The notes under the pieces: generated by a model
What the model was told of the DNA's origin: nothing
The model's input: the letters and a program-made list of their open reading frames with translations, nothing else
Databases searched by the model: none
Position numbers and translations under genes: made by a program
Origin: Taenia hydatigena
Taxonomy: Eukaryota > Platyhelminthes > Cestoda > Cyclophyllidea > Taeniidae
Assembly (NCBI GenBank): GCA_036345935.2
Contig: JADWOT020001400.1
Coordinates: forward strand, 7,102-71,101
Length of the DNA: 64,000 nt
Reading direction: 5' to 3'
Part shown: piece after piece, positions 23,254 through 36,540 of the stretch
Numbering within the stretch: position 1 is the stretch's first letter
Layout: the number at the start of each line of letters is the position of its first letter

Positions 23254-23472
23254 TTATATAGATGAGCTTGCCAGGATGTCATTTAAGGGCATGTGCAAAC
23301 GCGTTTCAGTTAGTTGCAATGCTGCATGAAATAATCGACTTTTCTGACCGGTTCCTATAACAACTTTATAATCAAATGGAAGGGCCACAATTATTTGCTC
23401 CTCTGTGTTACCTTTTCTACTCTTGAGTGATAAGTCTACCATGTCCAAATTTGAACCATTTTTTGCAGACAT
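23254..23472 (-). CDS. Hypothetical 72-codon open frame
   Basis: An ATG directly follows TTGCTGCCTAG, a plausible acceptor, and opens MSAKNGSNLDMVDLSLKSRK, with EEQIIVALPFDYKVVIGTG further on. It is hydrophilic with no signal peptide or known motif. It could be a single exon of a minus-strand gene or chance. Confidence 0.25.
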   Translation of the reverse strand: MSAKNGSNLDMVDLSLKSRKGNTEEQIIVALPFDYKVVIGTGQKSRLFHAALQLTETRLHMPLNDILASSSI

Positions 23473-24782
23473 CTAGGCAGCAAATAAGTCCTATTCATGC
23501 AGTCGTCTTAATTCATTTCACTGCTTTTCTCAGGAGCAAAATCATTACGAATCCTTCATCAGCAGCATTTAAGTCAATGCTAGAGCCGAAACTGATGTAT
23601 TTATCGTTTTTGTTTTGGATATGATTTGGACGTAGTGATTGTGTTTCCATGTTGACAGAGTAAGATGTGATCAAGAATAGCAAAATCATTAGTGATTTTG
23701 AGTGACTACTTGCATACTTAAAAAGGGATAATATTTATGCGCACGCTCGCTCCTTTCGCAGTTTTGATTGCCGTACATTTAGAGATGAAGATTTTAATTA
23801 AGTATGCCGTCTGAAAACCGTGATTAATTCTAATTGCATGCCAGATATCCCGTTGACTGTTAAATAAACATATCGACTTGATTATTGATGTTCAAATGAT
23901 AGCCGAGCATCGAATCGTCAGTGTAGCTAATTATGAATTCAACATGGCTACGGCCTCAGAGTACCTGCCGCATTGGCATTCCTTTAATTAAACAGCGTTT
24001 TGGAAAAACTGGATTCGTCACTGCACAGCACAATTAACTTGGCGCATCTTAGAACCTACTTAGTTGAATTTTAACGTGAGTGGACATACGCTTGAGATGT
24101 AGGAACATCAGCAAATCTGTTTATGGTAGTGTGTAGCCGTTCATCATATCCATCAATCGGCTAGCAATATCTCTCTTCTCAAAACACGTAAATCTTTCTG
24201 AAGCCTAACCCTTGTTTAGACCTTCTCAGCCAACTGATAAAAAACCACTCAAGCTCGCCATCACAATTAAACACCTAATGGCACTTTTGCACATTTTTTT
24301 CATTTTACTACTATAAGTAGCGCATGAGTGTAGCAAAAATGAGCGCGTACGGTAGAAAAAAGTCACAACATTAGTTCTTGCCAGCCTCGCTTCTGTCTAT
24401 TTACCATAAAGACAAAAGGCATACACATTCTTAAGTGCTCTCTGTTCACTGAAGGAAATGACGGGCTAACAAAATCTGCCATTTCAGAGCAGAATTATAC
24501 TTATCAGCTCTAAAGTTTGAAGCAATTAAGAATAATCCTGGTAGGAATGACTTCTCGTGACAAAGTGCTGGTATAAGAATCGCATTAGGAGAGACGCTGC
24601 TAATCTATTCGAGAAAGCTCAGTACCCGCAAGTGCAGAGTTAATTGGCAACTCTGTTTCAAAAGCAGAAGGAAGGAGACTTAGTTATTCAGCGTGTAGAA
24701 TAGACATTTTATATTGCAGTAACTTTGGCAACATAAACAAAAGTAAAAGAGAAATGGATGGATGCCAAATAGACTCGACCTC

Positions 24783-25004
24783 TTAAATAGGTAAGAATTT
24801 CATTGCTGCGGTCAGTTTATCTGCTGCACTCGTAGGTTCGCAATTGTGCGATGGCTTGTGCCTGTATCTATTGTGTGCCCGATGCCCCGAATCGCCGCAA
24901 TAAGACAAAGAAGTTGATACATTGGCTATTTGTGCTTTCCTTATTGGGAAATCATTTTTCCATCTGGGTGTACATGTCGCAATCCATTTCACTAAGCAAA
25001 TCAC
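24783..25004 (-). mobile_element. Retrotransposon gag zinc-knuckle fragment, degraded
   Basis: Minus-strand frame with LSYCGDSGHRAHNRYRHKPS followed by HNC. This looks like the paired CCHC knuckles of an LTR-retrotransposon gag protein, with the spacing C-G-x2-G-H-x4 kept in the first knuckle but several Cys positions replaced (Ser where the first and third Cys would be, Arg for the last). The second knuckle is truncated after HNC. No protease or reverse transcriptase frame was recognised downstream (below 24783), so only this gag scrap is supported. Confidence 0.45.
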
Positions 25005-28000
25005 TCTAAAACTCAGTTTAGTTTGATTTTTACTTTAAGCTTCTCGTTCGCTCTGCTAATAAAGCGTAATTGCGACAATTTTTATTACTTTGAGGTTGAT
25101 CCTAAAGCCAGAAATTATGGCTACCCCCTTAACAATCTTGACATTAAATGTAAGATTTGGATGTAGGATTTTAGCTAGAGGCCCACCTTAATGTTTCATG
25201 AAAGCGCTTGACGCTAGCATTGGTAGCTTTGACTCGAACCCTGTAGAACATCTACACTGCCATGAAACTAAAATTACCTCATTTGCAAAGAAATCTGACG
25301 ACTGGCATGGTTGACTCGGGAGTACTTTATGATGGCTGACGTAAGAAAGGCTAGAGAATAGATAGTAGAATGAACGTTTATAGCCCCTGATCTTGGCTAC
25401 AAGGTCACTTTATGCTTAATCCTTGTGCTTTCGCCAGGTGGGCTGACTTCCATAATATCCATTCTGCTGATTGCAGCATGCAAACGACTTTCACATGCAA
25501 CAAAATCGCTATTTTAGAACAAGGAACGGTAGATTGGCTAGCCCATTGAGTTACATTCTATTCGCCAAAGCGAATGAAAATTTAGTCCACCCTGTCTTAA
25601 GCCCTCGAAGGTGTCATGCAAAAAGCTAACCCTACTTTATCCCACTTACCTGCCACTGTTTGAGCATACAAAAATCCTTTCTTCATGGCGATGATATTTT
25701 GAAATAGTCCGTGAATCAAGAACGTAAAAGAGCTGCATAATTCAAGGTCCTGAGTAAGGCATTACACCGAGGAACCACGATGTTCTTGTGATAGCGACGA
25801 TGTTACCTTACTTCACTACCGTGGACTAGCAAATGTCTGTGCACCTAGCATCGTCTTAAACATGTTTTGTGATCTACTCAGAACTGATCAAGGTGAAATG
25901 TTGGGTGCTTACCTTATGCTGTGCACCTGGAAGTTTAAATACTCAGCAAAGTGAAAAATACGAGACAGATTCGTCTCAATTTCACAACTCGATTCGGTGA
26001 ACCAAGCTAATTGTTAAAGTTAACTAGATTAGCGAAAGTGTGAATTTCCTCCGCTAAGATTTCTGATTTTCTATAATGATTTACACGAAATCGCGGAACA
26101 TGTCGCAGATAATCTGAGACATAGGTAAATAACTGGTGAATAATCGGGTTTAAAAGGCGTTTTTCAGCCTCATATGCCAACAGTTGTTTTGCTTCAATGT
26201 GGAAAAAAGGCAAACTCCAAGAAGTGTGAGTGTCATTTAAAGTGTTTCCTTGTTCTTAACCCATTAAATATTCGTACCAAGCAATTGAGTGCTCCGCATT
26301 TTGTAATGGCGGCTTTGCCAAATAAGGTCGTTTCGGCAGTTCTGCCTCAGTGCTATTGCTAAATCATAAACTCCTTGAGGCTAACCATGCCCAATAACTG
26401 AGGTGGCATCCAAATTGTGCACTATTTTGCCACTGTCTGATGGCATTGATTCGTTAGTCGAAGTCCTGGCAAGTGTAAGTACGCACGCCAAGTAAGTTAG
26501 GCAGATAGCTCCAGCATTCCTTATTGCTCGCCAATTACAAAGTATTTAGCCTTTGCTGTTAAAAAGTAAACTATGATCTCTATTATTCTTGCGTCTATAA
26601 TCCAGTTTTAGCATTTGTATTGACGAGAAATATATTTCGTGTTCACTACGAGGACAAACTCCTTACGATTGATCCAATAGTGGCGTGTATCACAATCCCT
26701 CAGCAATGATCTCTTGCTGACTCAAAGCGTTTAAAGTTGAGGCGGCGCGATTTGCTGCCAAATAAAATGCAAACGCTTAAACGGAAATATCTTGCTCTTG
26801 TAAAGCGTCGATTTTGAATTTGAGTGCAAGTAAACAAACGGATGTATTGGTGGAGTTGCTGACGCGCACATAACACCACACTTGATGCGGGAATTAGACT
26901 AGCGCACTTCGAACACCTCCAAACAATCATCATTTCCTACAGCAAGACGCGTGGGATAAGATGATGTGTATTCGCTAATGGGAGATAAGAAACAACGTTT
27001 GTTAGCACAGCTGGAGGCACAAGACATGAGGACGGTGTTGGTTGCACTCTATACGAATGATGGATTGAGACAAGTAGCGCTTGATGAAAGCAGATCTAGC
27101 AGAGGATGAGGCATCAGGACTCCTCATTATGGGCTAAATTGGCCGCTTCGGTGTTTCATAGCAAGTATCCTTAACAAATCACCATCTGAAGGCAAAAAGG
27201 ATGAGAAAATATGTAAAGCTGCCACGCATGACTAACGTAAATAGCTCCGATATACTTTCAAAGCTACCCAATTGCTAAATTACACCCGATGAATCCAGTA
27301 AAAGCACACAACCACAATATGGCCCTAAAAGGTTGCCCATGAAGACTACGTCCAGGTCGTCCTTTGTTTGGCTTAATATCAGCACGTCTTTCACACGCAC
27401 GCACTGCTGAATTGATTGCCAAGATTTATATATAGCAATTATGTCAGGCTGAAAAAAACTTCGTGTATCTTATTTTGCTGCATCTAGCTTTCCAGATTAG
27501 GCTTCATTGCAAAGAGTTTTGGCTGCGTACTTATCTGTCTGCTGCAACCTCATTAAGTCCTAAAACTGAAAAGAATGATGGCTAATCCCACTGCTTGCAA
27601 ATGTTGAAGACTACTTCACAAGAACTCTCGCCTACTTAAGCCCAAGAAGATGTCATGGTCCAGTTGAATTTGGCATGAGCCGTTAAAATAAGCAGATGTT
27701 AACCGTAGGACAAATCCTCATCTTGTTTTCATTGATTTGGCTTTAGAAATCCGCAGCGCTGATGCCAGTTTGCAATCAGGCGGATTACCATATCATTTAT
27801 TCTGTCTCGCACATTAATACTAGCACTAACCTATCCCGGACCAGCTTTGAAGGATGTATACAGCATATCAATCAAAAGTTTTAAAGGATAGTAGTGAGTA
27901 GGGTCCGCATGCTTAAATATTGGCTGATCACTGCTTTAATACCATTGCAACGGGATGCTGGCGGACGTGTGTGCTGGTTAGAAAACGAAAGACATTCAGG

Positions 28001-28056
28001 CAGGCGTATGACCTTTGCTAAAGTCAAAGTGCCGTTTCTCTTCTCGTTAGTTTAAA
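25005..28056. other. Mostly non-coding stretch
   Basis: Contains a 68-codon minus-strand frame at 26213-26007 (FHIEAKQLLAYEAEKRLL near its start) of natural-looking composition but no splice support. Otherwise nothing was recognised. Confidence 0.35.
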
Positions 28057-28483
28057 ATGCCACATATTTGGAAGGCGAAGGATAACGGAAGAAAAACGCC
28101 ACATTGTTTCGTTATTGAAAGCCCAAAAACGTGCGCGGTGATGTTTATAGCTCAATGCGATAAATATTCATTGAGATGCAATGATGAATTTTTATGCATG
28201 CCAAGGCATATCAGAGAGCATGCAGCAATTCTTCACCTATTTCACAGTTCACTGTCATCTACACTCACAAAAAAGTTCATCCAAGTCACGCTAAAGTTCA
28301 TTTAAGCAGTATGTGGGTGGTGCACTAAAATCGGCTTACAAGGAGCAACACAGATTCCACCCTGGACCACTGCTTTACTGGGCATCTTTAGTTTCGGCTG
28401 CCTATCACACCTATGAGAATGGGTCGGAAGACGCCAGTAATCCTGCTTTGATCAATGATATTCGCCAGTTGTTTGACTGCTAA
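28057..28483 (+). CDS. Hypothetical coding-like segment, two frames
   Basis: The first frame (28057-28305, 82 codons) starts MPHIWKAKDNGRKTPHCF. A second frame follows at once (28307-28483, 58 codons to a stop) after a TTTAAG acceptor-like site and contains QYVGGALKSAYKEQHRFHPG and LLYWASLVSAAYHTYENGSE. The second has the stronger protein-like look and may be a terminal exon. No domain was recognised. The two need not belong to one gene. Confidence 0.25.
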
Positions 28484-29999
28484 CTATGCATAAGGAAGAT
28501 GTGGCAAAGAAGAACAAACATTACCGGCCGCTTGATATGAATTAATGCGTGTTACGAAAGTGCTAAAAACAGGGAATTATAGGGAGGAAAAGGAAGAGAA
28601 TGAGATAGCAAAAGGTAAGGACGAAGAGGAGAGAGGTCCTTATTCCACTCCTGTAGCAAAGCAATTGATAGAGCTTAATCGCTGCCAAAATTGTGATGGC
28701 AGACATTCATTAGTCCCTTAAGCAGGCTGAGGTAGGCACCACTTAATAGCACAACACTGCCCAGCAGACTGAAGCCAAAATTTATTCCTAAAGTCTGATG
28801 GAAACAGGAAATAGCATGGTCAGGTGTTCTGCGCTCCTAATAATGCGAGACTTTCTCATGTTAAATCAAGATGGGACGAGGCATGGAATTAGCGAATATC
28901 GTCTTCAGAATGTGAATGGGAGTTCAGATCTATTGAGCAAATCTAATGCCGCATTATTTTCCGCAACTTTCTTTAATCTTGTTTGAATTCAAACACCCTT
29001 CTCAATTTTTTAAGGAATGCGTACCTCCGCCTCATATACAGATCACTAAAGTGACGCAGCAGGAATATATTTATTTAAGCACATTCAAACCTTATAGCTA
29101 CTTTTGGGTAAAAGCATGGCGGTTTTATGTGCTGATCATTTCATTTATCCTAAGAGGTTACATAAATCTGAAGCTGCAATACTAACTTCTAGTAACAACG
29201 AAGAGAATAATGCATGCATCAACATTTTTAACTGTTTATGTAATGGGGCTTTAAGCTGAAAGCTTTCAGACGACTTTCAATTCCCTAAAGCATCATTTAT
29301 ACCCAATGAAGGACTAGTGTAGGCTGAACTGCAAGTGTCTAATTAGTCATTAAGCAATCGCAGGCGATAATCGGTAATAATAGCATTCGCTGAGCGGTCA
29401 AAGCGATGGATAAGTAGAGGAGAACATGTACAACGTCGACTAGCTTCTTCACCTACCTGGCATGTAAAGGCTTCTTCACAAGCGCCGGTGGCAGCACAAC
29501 CGCGACCGTGGTCGCTGTTTACCACCATTGCTGTAACCGTCCCTACGACTGAGCACACGGTGACCACCATTGCGGCTTCTGCACAGGCCACCATGCTCAC
29601 TTCTGCCCACACTGTGAGCCCTTCACATCCTCACCCCACGGTTCGCCCTTCCACGGATACGAGCATAGCCAACTTCCCCACCCCATTTCTTGGAATGTCT
29701 CTGCTTTCTCTGAAACTGACTTGTGTGCTTAGGTATGTCCGCTTATATACTAGTCGCCCTATCCCTAATTGTTCCATGTGACACTTGTGCTCATTGTACT
29801 TTTAATTCCACACTCGTGCTTATCGGTGTTTAACAGCTCTCTCGTGGTTTCAACTGACTCAGTTGCTGTTTTAGGTGATGTCTCGTCCGTAAATTGCATA
29901 TGACAAATTCTTTTTATCCATGTCATCCAAAAAATGACTGGGTCGTCTAATCGTAACACCTGCTCTTCACAATTTATTCTTGCCTTCAAAGGCCAAAAC
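28484..29999. other. Non-coding stretch with a low-complexity GC-rich patch
   Basis: At about 29480-29640 a CACC/ACCAC-rich low-complexity sequence gives a Thr/Ala/Val-rich translation on the plus strand. It is more likely simple sequence than a mucin-like exon. The rest shows no gene. Confidence 0.35.
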
Positions 30000-30720
30000 G
30001 AGCAAGGCTTTCGCGTTGTTAAGAGAGGCTTGGATTGTGGGTTGAATTTTGTAGTTATAATAACGGGTTATAAAATAGCGATAGTCTCTTCGTAATTTTG
30101 CAGAGCACCTCAGTTGAAGTTCCTATTTTTTGACTTGTTACTATGTGGCTAGCGATTGATAATGAACTTGAGCTCATTGATCGTTTAGCACTTTGTCTCT
30201 GTTTAATGACCTTTGATTGAAGACACTTGACCATTAATGCAGGGAAGACTGCGAGCAGACGTAAGCAGGCGTTTCTGCTCCATTCCATGGGTTAAGCTTG
30301 CCTACACCTCTCAGATGTTATCACATCAAACAACTTTGTTAAGACTTTTTATTTGAGGCCGATTCCATTGAGATATTTTGAGTTAGAGTGTTATGCTTTG
30401 CTATCTCGTCTCAAGCAACAAATCGAATCTTTTTGCTAGCAGTGGTGGGTTAATTTGGTTAGTGGCGGATGATTTTCTTGGGAATGCTTTTTGCTTAGAA
30501 TTAGGTAAGAGTCGCAAAGATGAGGCATAGTTGGTTGAGCGCCACCTCGGTCTGCAAAAGAGGACGTGGAACTATCTGTAACTTGATCAGTTTTTATGGG
30601 TGGATAAGTGTGTGCTCTTCGTTTTGTCAAGTGGTAACTGAAGTGGCTATTTTTCACAATTTTTGAGTTTCTTTGCCGTAGGGAGAATAAAGTTCATAAT
30701 CAACTTATTACGCGGTAGAA
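30000..30720. repeat. Dispersed 0.7 kb duplication, copy A
   Basis: Collinear with 35790-36540 over its whole length: shared blocks include GGCTTATAAA/GGGTTATAAA, GCGATAGT, GCAGGCGTT, TGGGT, TTGCCTAC, TCAGATGTT, CTTTTTATTTGA and CAGTTGGTTAGGCGCCACCT/TAGTTGGTTGAGCGCCACCT, with similar spacing and about 70% identity. No long frame is preserved between the two, so it looks like a non-coding repeat or an old segmental duplication. Confidence 0.8.
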
Positions 30721-33700
30721 TTCGATGGCTTCCCGATGGAAATGTAGAAGTAAACGAGTCACATAGGTAGAAAATCTGGGCCACATGGTCGTGATTTGTG
30801 GTCGACCAGTTCAAAATGCATACGATTAATGAGATTTAAATTTCTGAACAGAGGCAATTGGAATTGAGATTGCCAGTGCACAAAACCGTAAGGGATTAAG
30901 ACAGGCAGGTGCTGGAGTGTTGGCGATGAAGCACCAGGCGGGACTGATATTAAGCGACAGAAAAAGACGGCTGCGGTAAGGCAGAAAAAATATGCTCTTA
31001 GCAACACGCACTGTCTTTATCTAATATCATTTATACAGGTTAAATTCGTATGGATTTATTCATTCTCCTTCCCTCTCCTGCGGCTATTCCTGATATAAGG
31101 TGACGATTTGAAAACATTTTTGTTGCCTATGACAAAACTGTAAATTTACTGCTAATCATAAAGCATTGTATGATGGCCTTTGTTGGCGTCGAGGGATTCA
31201 AGCTGTGTTCCTGCCTCTCGCCCAAAAGGTATGTTTAAAGAAACATGAGCATTACACAAAAATATCATCATTGCTTAATGTGGCTAAACAAAAAATATGC
31301 AGGTGGAGACATAAATTGCAGAAAAATTCTTCTCTGTGTTATCAATAACCATTAGAACTGCGAAGCACAGTTTTAAAGTCTCATTTTAATAATTTTCAAA
31401 GTTGCACTTCCTAAAAGCTTATATCTATTCGCATAGAATTAATTTTAACTCAACTATTGTCAATTTCAGCGTAAATAATACTTATTGTGAAATGTGTTTT
31501 GCTTTTACTATACTCAATATCCTTTTCAAACTTTTGGCGGCATGTGCAAAATACTGGGTTTTAGTGCGGTTGTCGTTGTGCGCGGCTTGCCATTCGCGCA
31601 AATGGGCCGAGGTATGTGAATATTTGTTGTGAAAATTCTTAATTTATGTAACATACACATATATATGCTTCTAGCTGAACCCTTATGCTAGCATGGAAGT
31701 GCGGCTATCGGTTTTTGAGGCTTCCCGATTTCATGATGTCGTGATTTGCTCGAATTCTATTGTCTTGCTTGATTGAAGTCTGGTGTAGACTACACCCATT
31801 TACTCCAAGCACTTTTTACAGGGGATGGCGCCTGCTGTTTCGAGTGGTTTTGTCTTCAAATTGTAGCGGAAGATGAGGATCTGATTTTTCATCATTTCCT
31901 ACCAGCTTTTTTTGTTTTTGCGCAGGAACTTGCATATCAAAACGATGGATTTGTCATTTGAGGGCAGGCGAACTGTTTCAGACGAGTTAGACATAACGTT
32001 TGAGGTCCCATGGTAGTTGTTTGATGAAACCAAACAATTGCGCCAAGGAGCCGGTGTGCAGATAATATAGCAACCGCAATATGTAAAGCGTTGCCTCGAC
32101 TTTCGTCCTCTAGCACATTGCTGAGCTCAAAACTGAATTTTGGTTATCCCAGCGGCTTATCGTGAGCACCCGCTTATCAGCTAGAGCCTATGTGGCGCTT
32201 CCTTTTCCCTACCCTAGTGGACAAAGAGTTTGCTAACTTCAATGGCGAGTAAAAATGAAGGATCGTATGCTGACCTTAGTGAATTGATGAAATATTTCTA
32301 CCCTTATGAAGGCGTCGAACCCGTGGGTGTAGCTCATTTTTACGGAGTGAAGAATTAATACCCAACATCGCCTCAGTTTCGACGTGGGAGGAGATGCGAA
32401 ACAATTTGGATTCGAAAGTGCCAAGATCATAAGTCCATGCTTTACTTCCGCTCTATGGTCCTGCTTAAGTCCGTTCACGCAGGATTTTGATTTTCCCCTA
32501 GGTAAGTCTTATCCAAGTGCTGTAACAAAAGTAGCTATGTTGATTGCAAATCGGATGGATTTCCGCGTATGGGCATAGTTTCTCCGCCCCTGCGAAAGAT
32601 TGCTGCTTTTAATCTATCAGTGCTGTACAGTCATTGTTGCGCTGAAAGAGCTCGCATCCTTCTATCGTGCGGCTTGTTGCTCATTTTGAAAACGTGTGAT
32701 TCATTAAGCTTTCCTTCTATGGGACATAGAACTGCAGCACCATGGCAACGACCATGTGGCGAAGGCGAACGCTTAAAAGATTGCGTCCCCGGTGGAATCT
32801 CGGGTGGGAGCTGCAGTAATTGCCCGCTCTTCAATTACTAACCCTGCATATATTTGGCGTGCTGATTATTTCAAATGGGCCTTATGCCTAGTCTAGACGT
32901 CTTTCCGATTGGTTTATTATAAATGACTGACTTGAAGTTTTATAAGCATATCAATTGGAGTTAGGGCTGTGATATATACGAAGAATCCTCCTTGGTGGAT
33001 TAGTCGACTTATTTTATTTGAACAATTTTTAATGGGCAACTGAAGTCACATCCCGAGAGTTTATTTCTTTTCTCCGGCGTACTGTGTGATTCAGCCATTT
33101 GGACGTCTTTATAGGTGGATGCTGCATGCGTTGAAAACATGCCTGCCAGTAAACACGTAGAGCCGTATTGTCCATTTTATGCCTCGTTGACTTATTTCTT
33201 CTTTCGTGGAGCGCTATCATAATGGTATCTGTTGTGATTTATCTCATTCTCTCTGTATTTTTGTTGAATCCTAGTAGCGTTGCCATTGGCATCGAATGCC
33301 TCTGATTTGTTTCCTAATATTCCACTTATTTTGGGAATGAACTTGGAAAAACGAACATTAATAGAGTACTGATTGCCATCAGAATTGATTTCGTGGGTTG
33401 AACCGATGTCGGTCTTTAGAAACAGATTTTCCGTGTTGTTCGGCCTATGTCATTGCGCCAAGTCGAAGATGGCTGCAAGGATTGTCAAATACACGTCAGA
33501 AAGCTTTGCGTTCGTGCGCTGCGGGATGAGGGGAGATGCCTCTTAGTCACTCTGAGTACTCATTGTGGAGTAAAACCTGTCCATATAAATTTACGAGAAA
33601 AAAAGAATTGGTGGCGATCAGAAGCGATCTTGACGTTCATTTGGCCACATGTCTTACCATGGGGAATAAAGTGAAAATCGCGCACCTACTTAGCATGCAG

Positions 33701-34264
33701 TGAGAAAGTCAAGTACGAGTGTCGAGCCAGTCTATTTTCCGAATTCAACATAATGTTCGCGCAGTTGTATGTGCCTAGAAGTGCCGATTTAATTTTGCTT
33801 TACCCTGCCGTTAGTTTCGGTTGGTTTTCAGTTATTTTCCTTACTATGGAGCGCATAGCTACTCTTTGGTGCCTTATAGTGAGTTTATTAATCTTCCATG
33901 CTGTCACTTTCATTCACGAACTCGATACCCTATTAACAAATAATCTTTGCTTCACCCTTGTCCCTACCTTCCTTAGAGGTAAGGATTGCGATGCGGCAAA
34001 AGTAGTGGTCGAAACCAGCACGTCCATACCTCCTTGAGCGTCTTGATGCTGTATCGCCATTAGAACCGTCAACTTGGGACCGCCAACAATCTCCCTCACA
34101 TATCTAACTCCTTATGCCATACTTAGCGCTCGCGCAATTACCGTCTCCAGTATAAAGGCGAATAACCACCGCGTCTTTGACTTTGTCTTTTCCATTGTGC
34201 CCCTCTTTTACCAAAATCGTCATTCCACTAATAACTCTCCCCCATCAAATTTTCTTTGTTTTAG
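30721..34264. other. Mostly non-coding stretch
   Basis: Two frames have some protein-like character but no splice support: 32569-32841 (plus; cysteine-rich end CVPGGISGGSCSNC) and 33447-33674 (plus; SLRQVEDGCKDCQIHVRK). They are recorded but not called. Confidence 0.3.
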
Positions 34265-34623
34265 ATGGCGTGGATCCTTGACTACGTAGATAAGTGGCGG
34301 GTCAATGCTGCCACCGATTCGCCGTTGACCCCTAATGCTCCTGAAATCGGGGCAGCAACGCTGAGAGTTCTGCTGTCCCCTCTGCTTCCTCAGTGCCTTT
34401 CGATGCGGCTTTGAATTTGGTAACACGGTTCGTCAGTGTACTATCAATAGTCCAGACATCTGGGTTGAAAGATAGAATGACCTCCGGGGATGGCGGGGCC
34501 TGGAGCACAAGTGGCCCATTCGATCGTTGTTGTCTTGCAGGACGAAAAGGAGGGATTCCGGGACGCCTGTTTTGCCAAACTGCAAGTCTTCTCTTTCCCA
34601 TTGCAAACATTGATCGAATCTAA
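34265..34623 (+). pseudogene. Possible frameshifted exon
   Basis: A strong acceptor (TTTTCTTTGTTTTAG) precedes ATG at 34265; the frame opens MAWILDYVDKWRVNAATDSP and stays open for 49 codons. A second plus-strand frame takes over around the GGGG at 34350-34353 and continues to 34623 with SVPFDAALNLVTRFVSVLS. The local sequence is more GC-rich than its surroundings. A one-base frameshift would merge them into one exon of about 120 codons. The opposite strand is also open here (34610-34332), so the strand is not certain. No domain is recognised. Confidence 0.3.
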
Positions 34624-35789
34624 CTAGACCTTTGTTTGGCTATTAACTGGTCATTGGGATTCTGCTTGAATACTTGCCTTTTTAATTTTTCAAGCTTGTC
34701 AAAAGACGCGCTCATTATTCGACTCCTACTTATTTGTGGCATTCGATTTTCCATTGCTAATGTTATGTGTCCCGAAATTCGTCGTGGTTCCTGAAAGACC
34801 ACCCTTGCATAAGTTACTATTACCTTCCAAGATTTTAAACTACCCGGACGGCTACCCGATCGCTGAAAACGGGCGATTGTATTCTGCAGCAGACTTGTGC
34901 GACTCATTGTATAGACTCCCTAGGCCTTGACGGAACATTTTGAGTTGCGTTAGTTCCAGTCTTGCATCGTGACCACTATACAGTCTGTTACCGGAAATCC
35001 CAGGCCGCTGTTTTGTCCACGGCATGCAAACTATCCTTCGTCATTGCCAAATATCTAATGGGTTTAAGTAGTAAAGCCCAACAATATTCACCAGGTTATT
35101 ACTTGAACTTCTGCTCCTACCGATTCATAGGAATCTCGTTGCACTCACTTGCTAGGAATTGGGAAACACATGAGCCACTACTGGCATGGTAATCAGGTAT
35201 TCTCGCTCTGGTTTTTCATACCTACTGGCTGAGACAGAATGGGGTTTAACTTGGTTCTAAAACTAGAGCAAAAGCTAGGTTTTCGCCTAGTATTCGTATC
35301 GTATTGGGCAAAGTAGGATTTGAAGTCCATGACGATTTTGTTTCTGCACTTTTTGTACGCGTGTAAGGTGGTTTTTAAATGCCTGTCCGTCTGGGTGCGT
35401 AGTTTATAGTGAGGATTGATATATATTGCCGCACATGCAATGCACATAAACACTTCATTGTATTTATCACTGAATTGCTCACACACTTGTCACCTCGTAG
35501 ATCTGAAGCACTCATCATTTCCTGCCTAACAGACTACGGTCTGTATGCATTAGTGCTTGCAAGCTGGACTGTAGGCGCAGGTGTTCACGGCGAATCGGTG
35601 ATGGCTGTTATCTGTCCACTCGATAAAATTCGATGTTACTGGAAAGTGTTTAGAAGGAAGTTCTTGAAAGCCGTAAGCGTTAGTGAATCATTGCTGAATT
35701 ACCTGCCCAATGGAAATGCGACTTGACGTACATGAACATTATGCTTTCCCTTCTTATCCTTCTTATTTAATAAGTTGGCTGAGAAATGC
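34624..35789. other. Non-coding stretch
   Basis: Contains a 95-codon minus-strand frame (34907-34620) and a 105-codon plus-strand frame (35409-35726), both within chance expectation and without splice signals or motifs. Confidence 0.3.
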
Positions 35790-36540
35790 AAGAATGGTTG
35801 GTTCGAAGACTGCATCGGTAAAGGCGAAGCGTCGACTGACTATTGCGGGGCTCGTATTGTGGATCGAAGTGATGTAGTGATAATAATGGCTTATAAAGTG
35901 GCGATAGTGCCTTCTTACTTCTGCAAAGCACCTTCGTTAAAGTTCTCACTCTTCTACTTTTTCTATTTGGTTAACGATCGATAATAGACATTGCCGTAAT
36001 AATCGCTAAGCATTTTGTCCCCGTTCAACCGCCTTCGGGTGAAGGCGCTTGCGATCATCTGGAGCTTTCGTAGGCAGGCGTTCCTGCCCCTCTCTATGGG
36101 TAAGTTTGCCTACGCCTGTCAGATGTTGCTACGCCAAACAGCCTTCTTAAGGCTTTTTATTTGAAGCCAATTCCTTTGAGCTATTTCGAATCGGGGTGAT
36201 ATTTATGCTTTGTCACCTCATTTCAAGCAATGAGACGCGCCTTTCCTCTAGCAGCAAGTAAGCTATTTTGGTTAATGGCGAGTTATTTTCTTTAGAATAC
36301 CTTTTGCTCAGAATTCAGCAATAATTGTAAAGATAAGGCACAGTTGGTTAGGCGCCACCTCAGTTTGTAAGAGAGAACGCTGGAAATATCTGTGCCCTAA
36401 TCACTTTCATGGGCGAACAAGTGTGCACTCCTCACTTTGTCAAGTGACGGTTAAAGTGGTTATTCCTTCCATATGACTGATACTTTTCACCGCAATGCGG
36501 ATACAGTACAAACCACTTCTTATGCGGTGTAATTCAGTCT
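35790..36540. repeat. Dispersed 0.7 kb duplication, copy B
   Basis: Partner of 30000-30720 in direct orientation, 5.8 kb away. Copy B carries a short extra hairpin, CGCCTTCGGGTGAAGGCG, near 36032-36049 that copy A lacks. Confidence 0.8.

Noticed and set aside
25215..25270. T-arm-like GACTCGAACCCTG
   Set aside because: The reverse complement gives GGTTCGAGTC, but flanking bases do not pair into a T stem and there is no A box upstream.
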